From positions 62,001 to 126,000 of the forward strand of contig CANMBS010000001.1 in NCBI GenBank assembly GCA_947496145.1: a stretch of DNA of 64,000 nt. The letters are read 5' to 3'. Numbering within the stretch: position 1 is the stretch's first letter; each line of letters opens with the position of its first letter. The DNA is from an uncultured Pseudovibrio sp. (GTDB lineage Bacteria; Pseudomonadota; Alphaproteobacteria; Rhizobiales; Stappiaceae). The notes under the pieces are model-generated. The model had not been told where the DNA came from and made no database searches. It saw only the letters and a list, made by a program, of their open reading frames with translations. This document shows positions 17,467 to 25,439 of this stretch, in pieces. The translations under genes and the position numbers were made by a program.

Positions 17467-17628
17467 GAAACGGTCTCACGGGTTGGCAATTGCGTAAGCG
17501 GAGCCTAGCAGATTCCCCTGAGGCAGCGGCGGATATTTTGCTGTCTTGCAGATGAGAATGTCGCTTTTCTTCAAGACCTCTTTCGGCGGTGTGGCTAGGG
17601 TTCTCCGATATAAAACAGGAGAAATTCC

Positions 17629-18018
17629 ATGAAGTTGCGCTATGTGATCTTGTATGTAGAGAGCCCACGCGAGACCATCTCGTTTTATCAGCAAGCGTTT
17701 GGCGTGGAGGTGGGGATGATTACCGAAACCGGCGATTACGGTGAGATGACAACCGGAGAAACAACGCTGTCGTTCTCCTCGCTCTCGCTTATGGAAAGTC
17801 TGGGAAAATCCCCTGCCCCGGCAGATGCAAACCGCCCCTGCTTTGAGATTGCGTTTCAAACGGAGGATGTTGCGGGCAGCCTCGCAAAGGCGCTGGCAGC
17901 AGGTGCAGAGCTTGTGCAGGAGGTGAAGCAAGAACCGTGGGGGCAGACCACGAGCTATGTGCGGGACCAGAATGGTTTTCTGATCGAGATTTGCTCTGCC
18001 GTGACTGCGCCAGCCTGA
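17629..18018 (+). CDS. VOC (glyoxalase/bleomycin resistance) family protein
   Basis: A 129-residue vicinal-oxygen-chelate protein made of two beta-alpha-beta-beta-beta modules. The first starts LRYVILYVESPRETISFY and the second ends with SYVRDQNGFLIEIC, the typical strand carrying the last metal-ligand glutamate. Such proteins include glyoxalases, dioxygenases and drug-binding proteins, and the sequence does not say which. It faces the AraC-type gene tail to tail. Confidence 0.85.
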   Translation: MKLRYVILYVESPRETISFYQQAFGVEVGMITETGDYGEMTTGETTLSFSSLSLMESLGKSPAPADANRPCFEIAFQTEDVAGSLAKALAAGAELVQEVKQEPWGQTTSYVRDQNGFLIEICSAVTAPA

Positions 18019-18027
18019 GTTGAGAGG

Positions 18028-18699
18028 CTATCCAAAGGCAACAGAGCGGGCCTGCCTCTTAAAGCCCGGAGTTTCTGCAAACTGAGAAGGAGAAACGCCG
18101 AACCAGCGCTGGAACTCGCGGGCCATATGCGCCTGATCGGAAAAGCCGTTGTCCAGCGCAAAGTCTGCCCAGTTTTCGGCGTTCTCTATGCAGCGGGCGG
18201 TTTTGCGTATGCGTGCCAGCTGACGCCAGTACACCGGCGTGCGGCTGGTGTGCTGCGTGAGGATGCGTTGCAGTGTTTTCAGCGTTACCCCGAGGGTTCT
18301 GGCTGAAGCGGCGATGGGCCTTTGCTCTTCAGCTATGCAACTCAGCGCCTCAGCTACTCGTTTATGGGTGCGTGTATGGTCTGCCAGCAGTTGGGCAACG
18401 GTTGCTTCATCCCATGATTGCAGCAGATTGAGTTCTGAGATCAGCTCTCGTTCATTGACCATTGTGCCGGGTTGCAGCCGAAACCCAATCATGCGTTTTA
18501 CGGTTCTGAGCTGGCTGTGATGAGGCGCATCAAACAGCTCTGACACGTGCCATGAGGGGCTGTGCCCATCCTGCTCAGTGACAATCAGGTCTCTGCACCC
18601 ATCCGGAAGGACCGGACCGGACGCGCCCAGCTCACCGGAATGATACCACACTTGCGCAACTGTTTCGGGATGTGACGTGGTGACAGAGTTTTGTTGCAT
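18028..18699 (-). CDS. AraC family transcriptional regulator
   Basis: A 223-residue regulator. The C-terminal AraC HTH pair is visible at about 125-215, with SARTLGVTLKTLQRILTQHT as first helix-turn-helix and FALDNGFSDQAHMAREFQRWFGVSPSQF as the second. The N-terminal part (VWYHSGELGASGPVLPDGCRDL) matches the DUF6597/AraC-type ligand domain. I chose 18699 because GGGGAAGG precedes it. The open frame upstream crosses a fragment of another gene (the 68-bp repeat). The convergent VOC gene is a possible target, ligand unknown. Confidence 0.87.
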   Translation of the reverse strand: MQQNSVTTSHPETVAQVWYHSGELGASGPVLPDGCRDLIVTEQDGHSPSWHVSELFDAPHHSQLRTVKRMIGFRLQPGTMVNERELISELNLLQSWDEATVAQLLADHTRTHKRVAEALSCIAEEQRPIAASARTLGVTLKTLQRILTQHTSRTPVYWRQLARIRKTARCIENAENWADFALDNGFSDQAHMAREFQRWFGVSPSQFAETPGFKRQARSVAFG

Positions 18700-18738
18700 A
18701 CCTTCCCCGTGTGCGCTGCTGTTTGCTATGCAGCGAGC

Positions 18739-18806
18739 GTCGAGCAATATAATTACCGCCCTTCCTCTTCCGCCAGATAGCGTTCCAGTTTGTGTTTGTC
18801 GGCGAT
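18739..18806. repeat. 68-bp direct repeat, copy 1 (fragment of the Crp-type gene 3' end)
   Basis: This stretch matches 20894-20961 at 65 of 68 positions. In the second copy it covers the final codons of the Crp-type regulator gene and 14 bases beyond the stop. Here the copy is detached from any gene and lies upstream of the AraC gene. It marks a duplication or recombination end point. Confidence 0.9.
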
Positions 18807-18912
18807 ACATCTTCAAGAAACCGAATGCGGACAGGCAACGTAGATGGTGCCAGCAACTGATTTGCCAAGATGATATGCACAAACGGCGCAAAGAGTGCCC
18901 TTCATCAAGTCT

Positions 18913-19353
18913 TTAACTTTTCCAAACTTTCAGTATAGTCTCTGTATGAACTGCGATAACATTAGGGTGTCGGTATAATCGACTCCGCAGGCGCTCAGCG
19001 TCATCGGAAGTTGTAACTTCAACAACTACAACCAAGTCACGATCACCAGTTACTGTCCAACATCTGAGCAGTTCTGGCCAATTTTTTATGCTAGCAAATA
19101 GCTTGGCGCATGAGTTTTCTTTCAGTTTCAGAGAAAAGATAATTTTCTCGCGCTCTGTATTAACTTCATCAGCTACTTCAATAGTGAATCTCTTAATTAC
19201 TTCTCTGTCAATTAAGCGCTGCATACAATTCTGTATTGTTTGGCGGGATACACCTAAAGAAGCGGAGAGTTCCGTCAGACTCCTCCGCGAATTTTGCATT
19301 AGCAATGCCAGTATTTTTAAATCGGTATCACTCAAACCATTTTTCACAGCCAT
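18913..19353 (-). CDS. Lrp/AsnC family transcriptional regulator
   Basis: A 146-residue regulator with the Lrp winged helix in the first 60 residues (DLKILALLMQNSRRSLTELS, then LGVSRQTIQNCMQRL) and the RAM/AsnC ligand domain after it, including VTGDRDLVVVVEV. It is more divergent from the second Lrp in this window (23905-24366). A palindrome CAAAATTT-N10-AAATTTTG lies in the divergent promoter, consistent with control of itself and the neighbouring gene. That neighbour is a chimera, so the original target may be damaged. Confidence 0.88.
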   Translation of the reverse strand: MAVKNGLSDTDLKILALLMQNSRRSLTELSASLGVSRQTIQNCMQRLIDREVIKRFTIEVADEVNTEREKIIFSLKLKENSCAKLFASIKNWPELLRCWTVTGDRDLVVVVEVTTSDDAERLRSRLYRHPNVIAVHTETILKVWKS

Positions 19354-19392
19354 CTCACAGATTCTCTCAAAATCACTAAATAGATATTAGGT

Positions 19393-19418
19393 CAAAATTT
19401 GCACATTGTTAAATTTTG
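19393..19418. promoter_or_regulatory. Palindromic operator in the lrp divergent promoter
   Basis: CAAAATTT and AAATTTTG form a perfect eight-base inverted repeat with a ten-base spacer, 40 bp upstream of the Lrp start. AT-rich palindromes of this kind suit Lrp/AsnC dimers. Binding is inferred from position. Confidence 0.45.
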
Positions 19419-19491
19419 GTCAATTTGAAACCTGTTCAGAAGCTTTTATCTACTCTATTTCCTTTGATGAAATTTATACACGGAGAGTTGG

Positions 19492-20130
19492 ATGGCCCTG
19501 CACTTTTTAACAAGGACCGAAGTCAGAAGAATATATCCAGCACAATCGTGGCAGCAAATTTTATATTTGGAACTGGAAGCTACTTTGGAAAGTGAATCCC
19601 GTCTTTTTCCATGCACTTATGGAATAAAGGGATTGAAAGAAAATAGTATTCGCTTTGCATTTCCAAACCACCGGCAAATAGAAATGAACAGTATTCTTAG
19701 TAAGCTAGATGTCGCCGCGGATATCGCCGGACCAATTCGTGAGGACGATGGGGATGGTCAGTTGCTCGCAATCTCTGAGATGTCTGATTTGTTTAACGTC
19801 ACACTGCGGACACTTCGCTTCTATGAGGAGAAGGGACTTCTAAACCCAGTACGACGCGGTGCACGCCGCTTCTACAGAGGTCGTGATGTAAGCCGTATGC
19901 GCGTTATCCTTCAGGCTAAAAAGATCGGCCTGACACTGGCAGAGGTTCGCCATATTATTAAACTGGTTGAGGGATCCAGCCCGCGTGCGGATCAGCTCAA
20001 AGAACTGCAGGAGATCTGCGGTGCACAAGAGCAGTTGTTGCATGAGCAGGAGCAAGCCTTGCAGGAGCAGATTGCAGAAGTTCGCGGTGTATCTCAGGCC
20101 TTGACGTCGATGCTGGCTGTTGAAGATTAA
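19492..20130 (+). CDS. Chimeric ORF: short N-terminal remnant joined to a MerR family regulator
   Basis: A 212-residue ORF with GGAGAG before its ATG. Residues about 65-212 are a MerR-type regulator: AISEMSDLFNVTLRTLRFYEEKGLL is the winged-helix start, RRFYRGRDVSRM the wing, and a long coiled coil rich in Gln and Glu closes it. Residues 1-64 are unlike any MerR leader, are AT-rich, and contain FPCTYGIKGLKENSIRFAF, which reminds me of YqcI/YcgG proteins. I infer that a deletion fused the start of an Lrp-controlled gene in frame to a MerR gene. An internal ATG at 19684 (MNSILSK) could give a near-native MerR. No effector cysteines are evident. Confidence 0.7.
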   Translation: MALHFLTRTEVRRIYPAQSWQQILYLELEATLESESRLFPCTYGIKGLKENSIRFAFPNHRQIEMNSILSKLDVAADIAGPIREDDGDGQLLAISEMSDLFNVTLRTLRFYEEKGLLNPVRRGARRFYRGRDVSRMRVILQAKKIGLTLAEVRHIIKLVEGSSPRADQLKELQEICGAQEQLLHEQEQALQEQIAEVRGVSQALTSMLAVED

Positions 20131-20249
20131 TCGTATACAAGGAAAGATGTTTTGGAACCCGGCCCCAATAGTGTCGGATTTTTATTGCGTTCTTCATGCA
20201 TTTTCTTAAAACGGTGAGCGTTTAGATTGTAACATATCCGGCTGCGTTG

Positions 20250-20804
20250 AAGTAGTTCCAGCATTCTTGTGGTGTTAACGGTGTAATTGAGACTAATTTT
20301 GAAGCACCCTTTTCCTATTTGATGTCTAATTATTATGGGCCTGTGGCGAGCAGATTTATGAGCTTTTCTGCAGTTTTACTCATATTTGCCAATCTTTCTG
20401 CTGCTGTTTGGGCTGTCTCGAGGATGGTTGTCTCAGCATCTCGTGAGGGCTTATTGCCAAAGCTACTGACAAGCACTCGAAATGGGGCACCCCTTTCAGC
20501 AATTCTGATGGTCCTTATAGTCTTGTTTTTTTCAATTTTCATGGCAAGCATTGGCTTATTGCCGCTGCATTCACTCCTGGAATATGCAGGTCAGAACTTT
20601 TTGATATTATATGGTCTTGCTGCAATTGCACTTTTTTACGCAAAAGTCGGATGGAAATCGCGCATTGCCTCAGCTCTGGCAATCGTTGTTGTTATAGGCA
20701 TACTGATGTTGAGAGATTTTTCAGCTATGGTTTACCCAAGTACTCTGGTGATCATTGGAGTGTCTATTTCCTTTATAACCAGCCGGAGAATAACGATTAC
20801 CTGA
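20250..20804 (+). pseudogene. Amino-acid permease (APC family), 5'-truncated remnant
   Basis: The frame is open from 20250 just after a TGA, with no start codon and ribosome site of its own before the ATG at 20322. It reads IVPAILVVNGVIETNFEAP and then continues into MSNYYGPVASRF, FANLSAAVWAVSRMVVSA and REGLLPK, the middle to C-terminal half of an APC-type transporter with about five membrane helices. The first half of a normal 440-residue permease is missing. It ends at a normal stop. With the MerR chimera upstream it indicates that this segment has lost material. Confidence 0.75.
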
Positions 20805-20893
20805 TGAGGCAATGTTACAAAATCAGGAGTTAGAAGATGCTTGCCAAGCTCATGAAGGCTCTGTTGTGAAATTTCCAACAAAGCCTGCATTTT

Positions 20894-20961
20894 GTCGAGC
20901 AGTATAATTACCGCTCCTCCTCTTCCGCCAGATAGCGTTCCAGTTTGTGTTTGTCGGCGAT
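20894..20961. repeat. 68-bp direct repeat, copy 2 (native, at the 3' end of the Crp-type gene)
   Basis: Matches 18739-18806 in the same orientation with three substitutions. Bases 20908 onward are the last codons of the Crp-type gene, so this is the parental copy. Confidence 0.9.
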
Positions 20962-21570
20962 TTTTAGTTCGCGGTCGCGTTTTTCGACGAGGCCGAGGTC
21001 TATGAGCTGGCTGACGGCGCGGCGGTAGACGCGCTCGGAGCAGCCGAAGCGTTCGGCTTCGCGGAAAACACGTTCGAACTGGATGGGAGGCTTGTTGCCA
21101 ACTTCACGCAGCAGCAGGTCTTTGGCGATGTTGTAGGCCAGCGGGTACATGAAGTGGGAGGTTACCCGGTCCATCACCCCCTGATAGGTGTTCGCCAGAC
21201 ACTGGCTGAGCCAGATGCCCACGTGAGGCTTATGGGCTAAAAAGGCTTCCAGTTCATTTATCGGGATGACCCGTGCGGTTACGGGGCCATCGCAGCGGAT
21301 ATCAAACTGAATGGGTTTTCCGGTGAGGAATTCGACTTCTCCGTAGAGGCGTTCTTCAATATTAAACCTGCCATGACTGAAGCGGCGTCCGTTGGCGGCG
21401 GTGTGGCTGACGGTGCAATATCCTTCTTCAATCCAATAGAGATTTTCCAGAGTCAGACCTTGCCGGAGCAGGTATTCTCCCGGTTCCATATTCTTTTCAG
21501 GAAAGGGGCCATTGGTGATCCAATCTTTCACTTCCTGAAGTCCAATTTGTGCGAGCCTATTAATCGTCAT
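20908..21570 (-). CDS. Crp/Fnr family transcriptional regulator (no FNR cysteine cluster)
   Basis: A 220-residue regulator with an N-terminal cyclic-nucleotide-type beta barrel (EPGEYLLRQGLTLENLYWI, then GEVEFLTG) and a C-terminal winged helix (AERFGCSERVYRRAVSQLIDLGLVEKRD). It lacks the four FNR cysteines, so it is not an O2 sensor of the FNR type, and the cAMP-binding arginine motif is not evident. It is divergent from deoD with a perfect palindrome GGACAATTGTCC between them, suggesting self-control or control of purine salvage. The last codons are duplicated 2.1 kb away. Confidence 0.85.
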   Translation of the reverse strand: MTINRLAQIGLQEVKDWITNGPFPEKNMEPGEYLLRQGLTLENLYWIEEGYCTVSHTAANGRRFSHGRFNIEERLYGEVEFLTGKPIQFDIRCDGPVTARVIPINELEAFLAHKPHVGIWLSQCLANTYQGVMDRVTSHFMYPLAYNIAKDLLLREVGNKPPIQFERVFREAERFGCSERVYRRAVSQLIDLGLVEKRDRELKIADKHKLERYLAEEEER

Positions 21571-21595
21571 TTTTGCGCAATTTTATTTTGAATTC

Positions 21596-21607
21596 GGACA
21601 ATTGTCC
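21596..21607. promoter_or_regulatory. Perfect palindrome between the Crp-type gene and deoD
   Basis: GGACAATTGTCC is a perfect 12-bp palindrome, 26 bp from the regulator start and 59 bp from the deoD start. It is a good candidate operator for the Crp-type protein. The sequence is not a canonical CRP or FNR site. Confidence 0.5.
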
Positions 21608-21665
21608 TGTTTTTGAATCGAAGATATTTCTAGTTTGCTCCTCGCTGGTTGCATAGGAGAATTTG

Positions 21666-22379
21666 ATGACACCGCATATTAACGCCCAGACAGGGGACTT
21701 TGCTGAAACAGTCCTGATGCCGGGCGATCCGCTTCGGGCAAAGTATATTGCAGAAACCTATCTGGAAAATGTACGCGAAGTCACAAACGTGCGTAATGTG
21801 CTTGGCTTTACCGGTGAATACAAGGGTAAGCCAGTTTCCGTTATGGCGCACGGGATGGGGATGCCATCGATCTCTATCTATGCACATGAGCTGATCAATT
21901 TTTACGGCGTGAAGAAACTCATCCGTGTGGGCAGCTGTGGCGGCGTTGATGAAGAGCTGAAGCTGCGCGATCTTATTGTTGCAACGGGCGCAAGCACCTC
22001 CTCCTCCATGATCCGTGATCGCTTTGCTGGCTACGACTATGCAGCGGCACCGGATTTTGAGCTGCTTAAGACCTGTTCGAACGTTGCTGACGAGCTGGGC
22101 CTTTCCCCTCGCTTTGGTAACATCCTGTCCGGCGACCTGTTTTACGGTTCCAACCCGGCTCTCCTGCCTGCCATGCAGAAGATGGGTGTGCTGGCTGTTG
22201 AGATGGAAGCAGCAGCGCTGTTCGCGATTGCAGCGGAGTTCCGTGTGAAAGCGCTGTGCGTGCTGACCGTTTCTGATCACCTGATCACCGCAGAAGAAAC
22301 CTCCTCCGAAGAACGCCAGACCAGCTTTAACCAGATGATGGAACTGGCCCTCGAAACAGCGGTAGCAGACGTAAAATGA
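21666..22379 (+). CDS. deoD: Purine nucleoside phosphorylase DeoD
   Basis: A 237-residue hexameric-type phosphorylase that splits purine (deoxy)nucleosides into base and (deoxy)ribose 1-phosphate. VLMPGDPLRAKYIA (about 16-29, phosphate site), the central RVGSCGGVDEELKLRDLIVA, and the substrate segment VEMEAAALFAIAAEF with the later SDH (catalytic Asp region) are all present. GGAG precedes the ATG at 21666. The next gene starts inside its stop codon (ATGAGC), so translation is coupled. Confidence 0.93.
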   Translation: MTPHINAQTGDFAETVLMPGDPLRAKYIAETYLENVREVTNVRNVLGFTGEYKGKPVSVMAHGMGMPSISIYAHELINFYGVKKLIRVGSCGGVDEELKLRDLIVATGASTSSSMIRDRFAGYDYAAAPDFELLKTCSNVADELGLSPRFGNILSGDLFYGSNPALLPAMQKMGVLAVEMEAAALFAIAAEFRVKALCVLTVSDHLITAEETSSEERQTSFNQMMELALETAVADVK

Positions 22380-22612
22380 GCATGGAAATCGTAGGCTATC
22401 TGGCCTCTGTCTCAGTTATGACTTCCCTCCTGATGGGCAATGTGGTGTGGCTTCGCATCATCAATACCGTCGGGTGTGTTTTGTTCGTTATCTATGGAAT
22501 GGCTGTTGAAGCTTATCCGGTTGTGTTGCTGAACGCTCTTTGTGTGTTCATCAACATCTACCATCTGATCAAGCTGAAAAAACAACAAGCACTTACGACA
22601 GCAGAAGCGTAA
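22376..22612 (+). CDS. Small YgjV-like inner membrane protein
   Basis: A 78-residue protein with three hydrophobic helices (IVGYLASVSVMTSLLMGN, the RIINTVGCVLFVIYGM region and VVLLNALCVFINIYHLI). It resembles short YgjV/LigA-like membrane proteins of unknown role. Its ATG overlaps the deoD stop, and a strong terminator follows at once, so the two form a two-gene operon. Any purine-related role is inferred from that coupling. Confidence 0.75.
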   Translation: MSMEIVGYLASVSVMTSLLMGNVVWLRIINTVGCVLFVIYGMAVEAYPVVLLNALCVFINIYHLIKLKKQQALTTAEA

Positions 22613-22652
22613 GGCAGGCGGCCCCACCCAAGGCCAGCCTAATGAAACTACC

Positions 22653-22686
22653 AGCCGGAGAGCGGATACGCCTCCGGCTTTTTTTT
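22653..22686 (+). terminator. Terminator of the deoD operon
   Basis: AGCCGGAG / CTCCGGCT stem with an 11-base loop followed by a run of seven or eight T. A textbook intrinsic terminator. Confidence 0.9.
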
Positions 22687-22840
22687 GTCTGTCATGTCAC
22701 GAACCAGATTGAGCCGCCATGATGTGCTGGTCGTACATATCAGCTCTCTCTTCCGCAAAGAAGCACGGGTTACTCCTCACCAGATGAACTGGCGGGGGCT
22801 AAGGTGTCTTTGCGCTACCCTCAAATCTTGAGAAGCAAGA

Positions 22841-23770
22841 TCAGTCGACGATGTCTGCGCTATAAACAGCTGCTCGAAGCGGAGCTAATGGAATGTCCAG
22901 AGTCGCACCGTAGCGATCTTCTTGCAGCAGTGTTGTGCTTCCGAATTTAAAGGAGATGCCCGCCATGAAGACATGCTCAATAAGTCTCTCTGATTTTTCA
23001 TCGCTCACATCAGTATTGCGGCTGTTGCCAATATAATTCCCCTCATAAGAGACAGAGAACGAGACAGGCGAGTCTGCAAATCTCTTCTCACCCTCTAAAC
23101 TCCAGCTTGCAAAATCAATAAACTTTGTGTCGTCGGCACCGTCGTCACCACGACCATAAAGGAATTCTGCGGAAACAGACATATTCGGATCAATAAAGTG
23201 CCTGACCACAGCACGGCCAAACTGTGCTTTTTCTAATGTTTCGGAATGTTTGTCTCTCGCGCTTGAGGCAAACAGCCCAGCCTGTCCATAAAGCGTTGTA
23301 TTGCCAAAGTAATACTGCGCTTCGATACCACCCATCCAACCCGTTTCGGAATCTTGATTGAGAATCTGTGCCTCTCCCACGCTTCCCCAAATACCAAGCA
23401 GGTAGTGCTCCGGAGAGCGGTAATTCAGGTGTGCGCCGCCCAGAATCTGGTTTTCATAATCATCTATGCTGTCGTCGTCACCATAGTCATTGTTGAAATC
23501 TGCTTCACCGGTGACATCAAGCTGCAAGGAGGCATTGCTGAAAAACGGAAGGTTTACACGTGCCTCACCAGAAATCCTTCCCGTATTATTTGGGTAGTCC
23601 TTATCAGATTCCGCATGGGTTTGCATGAAGACGTTCCCAGCCGAAAGATCTACTGAACCGGATAGCAGTAAGTCCTGTTCTGCTGTCACAGATGCCCTAT
23701 GATCCTCTGCAAATACGGGCACACATAAAGACATCGACAGACAGCCAGCACTAATTATTCTTACCAACAT
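22841..23770 (-). CDS. Outer-membrane beta-barrel-like protein, unknown
   Basis: A 309-residue product starting at 23770 (GGTGGGA upstream). It has a signal peptide ending at VFA-EDH, and the mature part alternates polar and hydrophobic residues in strand-like stretches (SVDLSAGNVFMQTHAES, YYFGNTTLYGQAGLF, VSFSVSYEGNYIG), as in a barrel of about 14-16 strands. There is no C-terminal Phe; the last residue is Asp, so it is atypical for a BAM-dependent porin. I do not recognise a family. It stands alone. Confidence 0.6.
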   Translation of the reverse strand: MLVRIISAGCLSMSLCVPVFAEDHRASVTAEQDLLLSGSVDLSAGNVFMQTHAESDKDYPNNTGRISGEARVNLPFFSNASLQLDVTGEADFNNDYGDDDSIDDYENQILGGAHLNYRSPEHYLLGIWGSVGEAQILNQDSETGWMGGIEAQYYFGNTTLYGQAGLFASSARDKHSETLEKAQFGRAVVRHFIDPNMSVSAEFLYGRGDDGADDTKFIDFASWSLEGEKRFADSPVSFSVSYEGNYIGNSRNTDVSDEKSERLIEHVFMAGISFKFGSTTLLQEDRYGATLDIPLAPLRAAVYSADIVD

Positions 23771-23904
23771 TATAAATCCCACCCCAAGATTACCTAGGGT
23801 AAGAATACAGTAAGAAATTAAAACTACAATTTAAAATTTTAACGACCATGTTTTATCGAGTTGCCAGAGTGAGGTAACTCGCTGATCCAACACCTTGTTA
23901 CAGA

Positions 23905-24366
23905 TCAGTCCAGCATAACGTTTCGTCGAGCCTCACTGGTGCGTTTGGTGGAGAGCAGCAGGTTGGTTTCGCTGGCTGAGATGCCGTCAATCAGGCGGAT
24001 ACGGCGCAGGACATCATCAAAGTGTACCAGAGTGTCTGTTCCCAGTTCGATGATCAGGTCCCATTTGCCGTTTGTGGTGTGCAGGGCTGTTACTTCCGTC
24101 AGCTTGTTGAGCTGGTTGACAATGCGCTGGGTGCCCTTGCCCTCAATCTCGATCATCATGATCCCGCGCACGGGCTGTTCGAAGACATCCGCGCGGAGCA
24201 CCACTGTGTAACCGAGTATATCCCCTGCGGCTTTCAAACGCTCCATGCGAGAGCGCACGGTTGAACGCGAAATCTTCAACTCAAGCGCCAGATCAGACAC
24301 GCTTGCCCGCGCATTTCTACGTAGTATTGCTACTAGTTTTTGATCTATCTCATCCAAACTGGGCAA
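23905..24366 (-). CDS. Lrp/AsnC family regulator of the arginase operon
   Basis: A 153-residue regulator: winged helix at 1-60 (LVAILRRNARASVSDLALEL, then KISRSTVRSRMERL) and a RAM ligand domain with TNGKWDLIIELGTDTL. It is divergent from arginase and ornithine cyclodeaminase genes, the arrangement seen for arginine- or ornithine-responsive Lrp proteins. The intergenic region contains two direct repeats one double helical turn apart, suited to Lrp binding. The ligand is probably arginine or ornithine, by inference. Confidence 0.88.
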   Translation of the reverse strand: MPSLDEIDQKLVAILRRNARASVSDLALELKISRSTVRSRMERLKAAGDILGYTVVLRADVFEQPVRGIMMIEIEGKGTQRIVNQLNKLTEVTALHTTNGKWDLIIELGTDTLVHFDDVLRRIRLIDGISASETNLLLSTKRTSEARRNVMLD

Positions 24367-24376
24367 CCTCTTTTAT

Positions 24377-24408
24377 CATTTTGATTAGTTGGACCACCAT
24401 TTTGATCA
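24377..24408. promoter_or_regulatory. Direct repeats in the lrp-arginase promoter
   Basis: CATTTTGATTA at 24377 and CATTTTGATCA at 24398 are 11-base repeats (one difference) whose starts are exactly 21 bp apart, two helical turns. They lie right beside the Lrp start codon. Probable Lrp-type operator. Confidence 0.55.
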
Positions 24409-24476
24409 TAATGACAGCTTTTTACCGCCACTTCTACAGGGATAATACCCATAATGGAGTTAACTGGGAATTGGGA

Positions 24477-25403
24477 ATGAAGAATACCGTTGTGCTCGTA
24501 GGTGCGCCTGTGCAGACAGGAGCAAAAATTCAGGGCTGTTTGATGGGGCCGGATGCATTGCGCACGGCTGGCCTGCAAACCTCGCTGGAGTCGTTGGGTT
24601 ATCACGTTCTGGACCGTGGAAATGTTGTGCCCTCCAGTTATCCTGACCGGGTTCATTCCAACAGCGTCGTTCATCATCTCAATGAAACCATCAGCTGGAC
24701 TGAAACGCTTTATGATGTGGCTCTGAATGAGATGCGTCAGGGTCATCTGCCTGTGTTTCTCGGCGGCGATCATTCCATGGCGGCTGGCACTGTAAGCGGC
24801 ATTGCTCAGGCAGCGGCGGAGGCTGGCGAGGAGCAGTTTGTGCTCTGGCTTGACGCACATCCGGACTTTCATAATCTGAGCACCACAACCAGCGGCAACC
24901 TACATGGTACACCAGCGGCTTATTTTTGTGGCCTGCCCGGGTTTGAAGGGTATTTCCCTGACTTGAAGACAACGATCAAACCGGAAAACATTTGCATGAT
25001 GGGGTTACGGTCCGTTGACAATGCGGAACGAACTGCTCTCCAAAAAGTCGAGATCGAAACCTATGATATGCGCAGGATCGATGAAAATGGTGTTGTAAAG
25101 CCCGTCACCGAATTTCTGGAGCGTGTGAAGAAGGCAAAGGGCCGTCTGCATGTGAGCTTTGACGTGGACTTCCTTGACCCGGACATTGCGCCCGCAGTTG
25201 GAACCACAGTTCCGGGAGGGGCAACCTTCCGCGAAGCGCACCTGATTATGGAGATGCTCTGCGATAGCCAGCTGGTCACCTCCGTTGATCTGGTGGAGCT
25301 TAATCCGTTTCTTGATGTGCGTGGCCGCACCGCGACCCTGATGAGCGATCTGGTTTGCAGCCTGTTTGGCAAGCAGGTTCTGGATCACCCCAACAGAGCT
25401 TAA
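24477..25403 (+). CDS. Arginase
   Basis: A 308-residue ureohydrolase splitting arginine into ornithine and urea. Manganese-site motifs are clear: GGDHSMAAGT (about 92-101), DAHPDFHN (about 127) and SFDVDFLDPDIAPAVGT (about 228). VLVGAPVQTGAKIQGC at the start is the usual arginase lead-in. The start at 24477 is preceded by GGGA. A longer in-frame reading would include an unlikely hydrophobic extension crossing the Lrp operator. Ornithine cyclodeaminase follows 36 bases later, so arginine goes to ornithine to proline. Agmatinase is the alternative, but the paired gene favours arginase. Confidence 0.92.
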   Translation: MKNTVVLVGAPVQTGAKIQGCLMGPDALRTAGLQTSLESLGYHVLDRGNVVPSSYPDRVHSNSVVHHLNETISWTETLYDVALNEMRQGHLPVFLGGDHSMAAGTVSGIAQAAAEAGEEQFVLWLDAHPDFHNLSTTTSGNLHGTPAAYFCGLPGFEGYFPDLKTTIKPENICMMGLRSVDNAERTALQKVEIETYDMRRIDENGVVKPVTEFLERVKKAKGRLHVSFDVDFLDPDIAPAVGTTVPGGATFREAHLIMEMLCDSQLVTSVDLVELNPFLDVRGRTATLMSDLVCSLFGKQVLDHPNRA

Positions 25404-25439
25404 ATTAACATTTAATAACAAATAGATAGGAAGCCCCAA

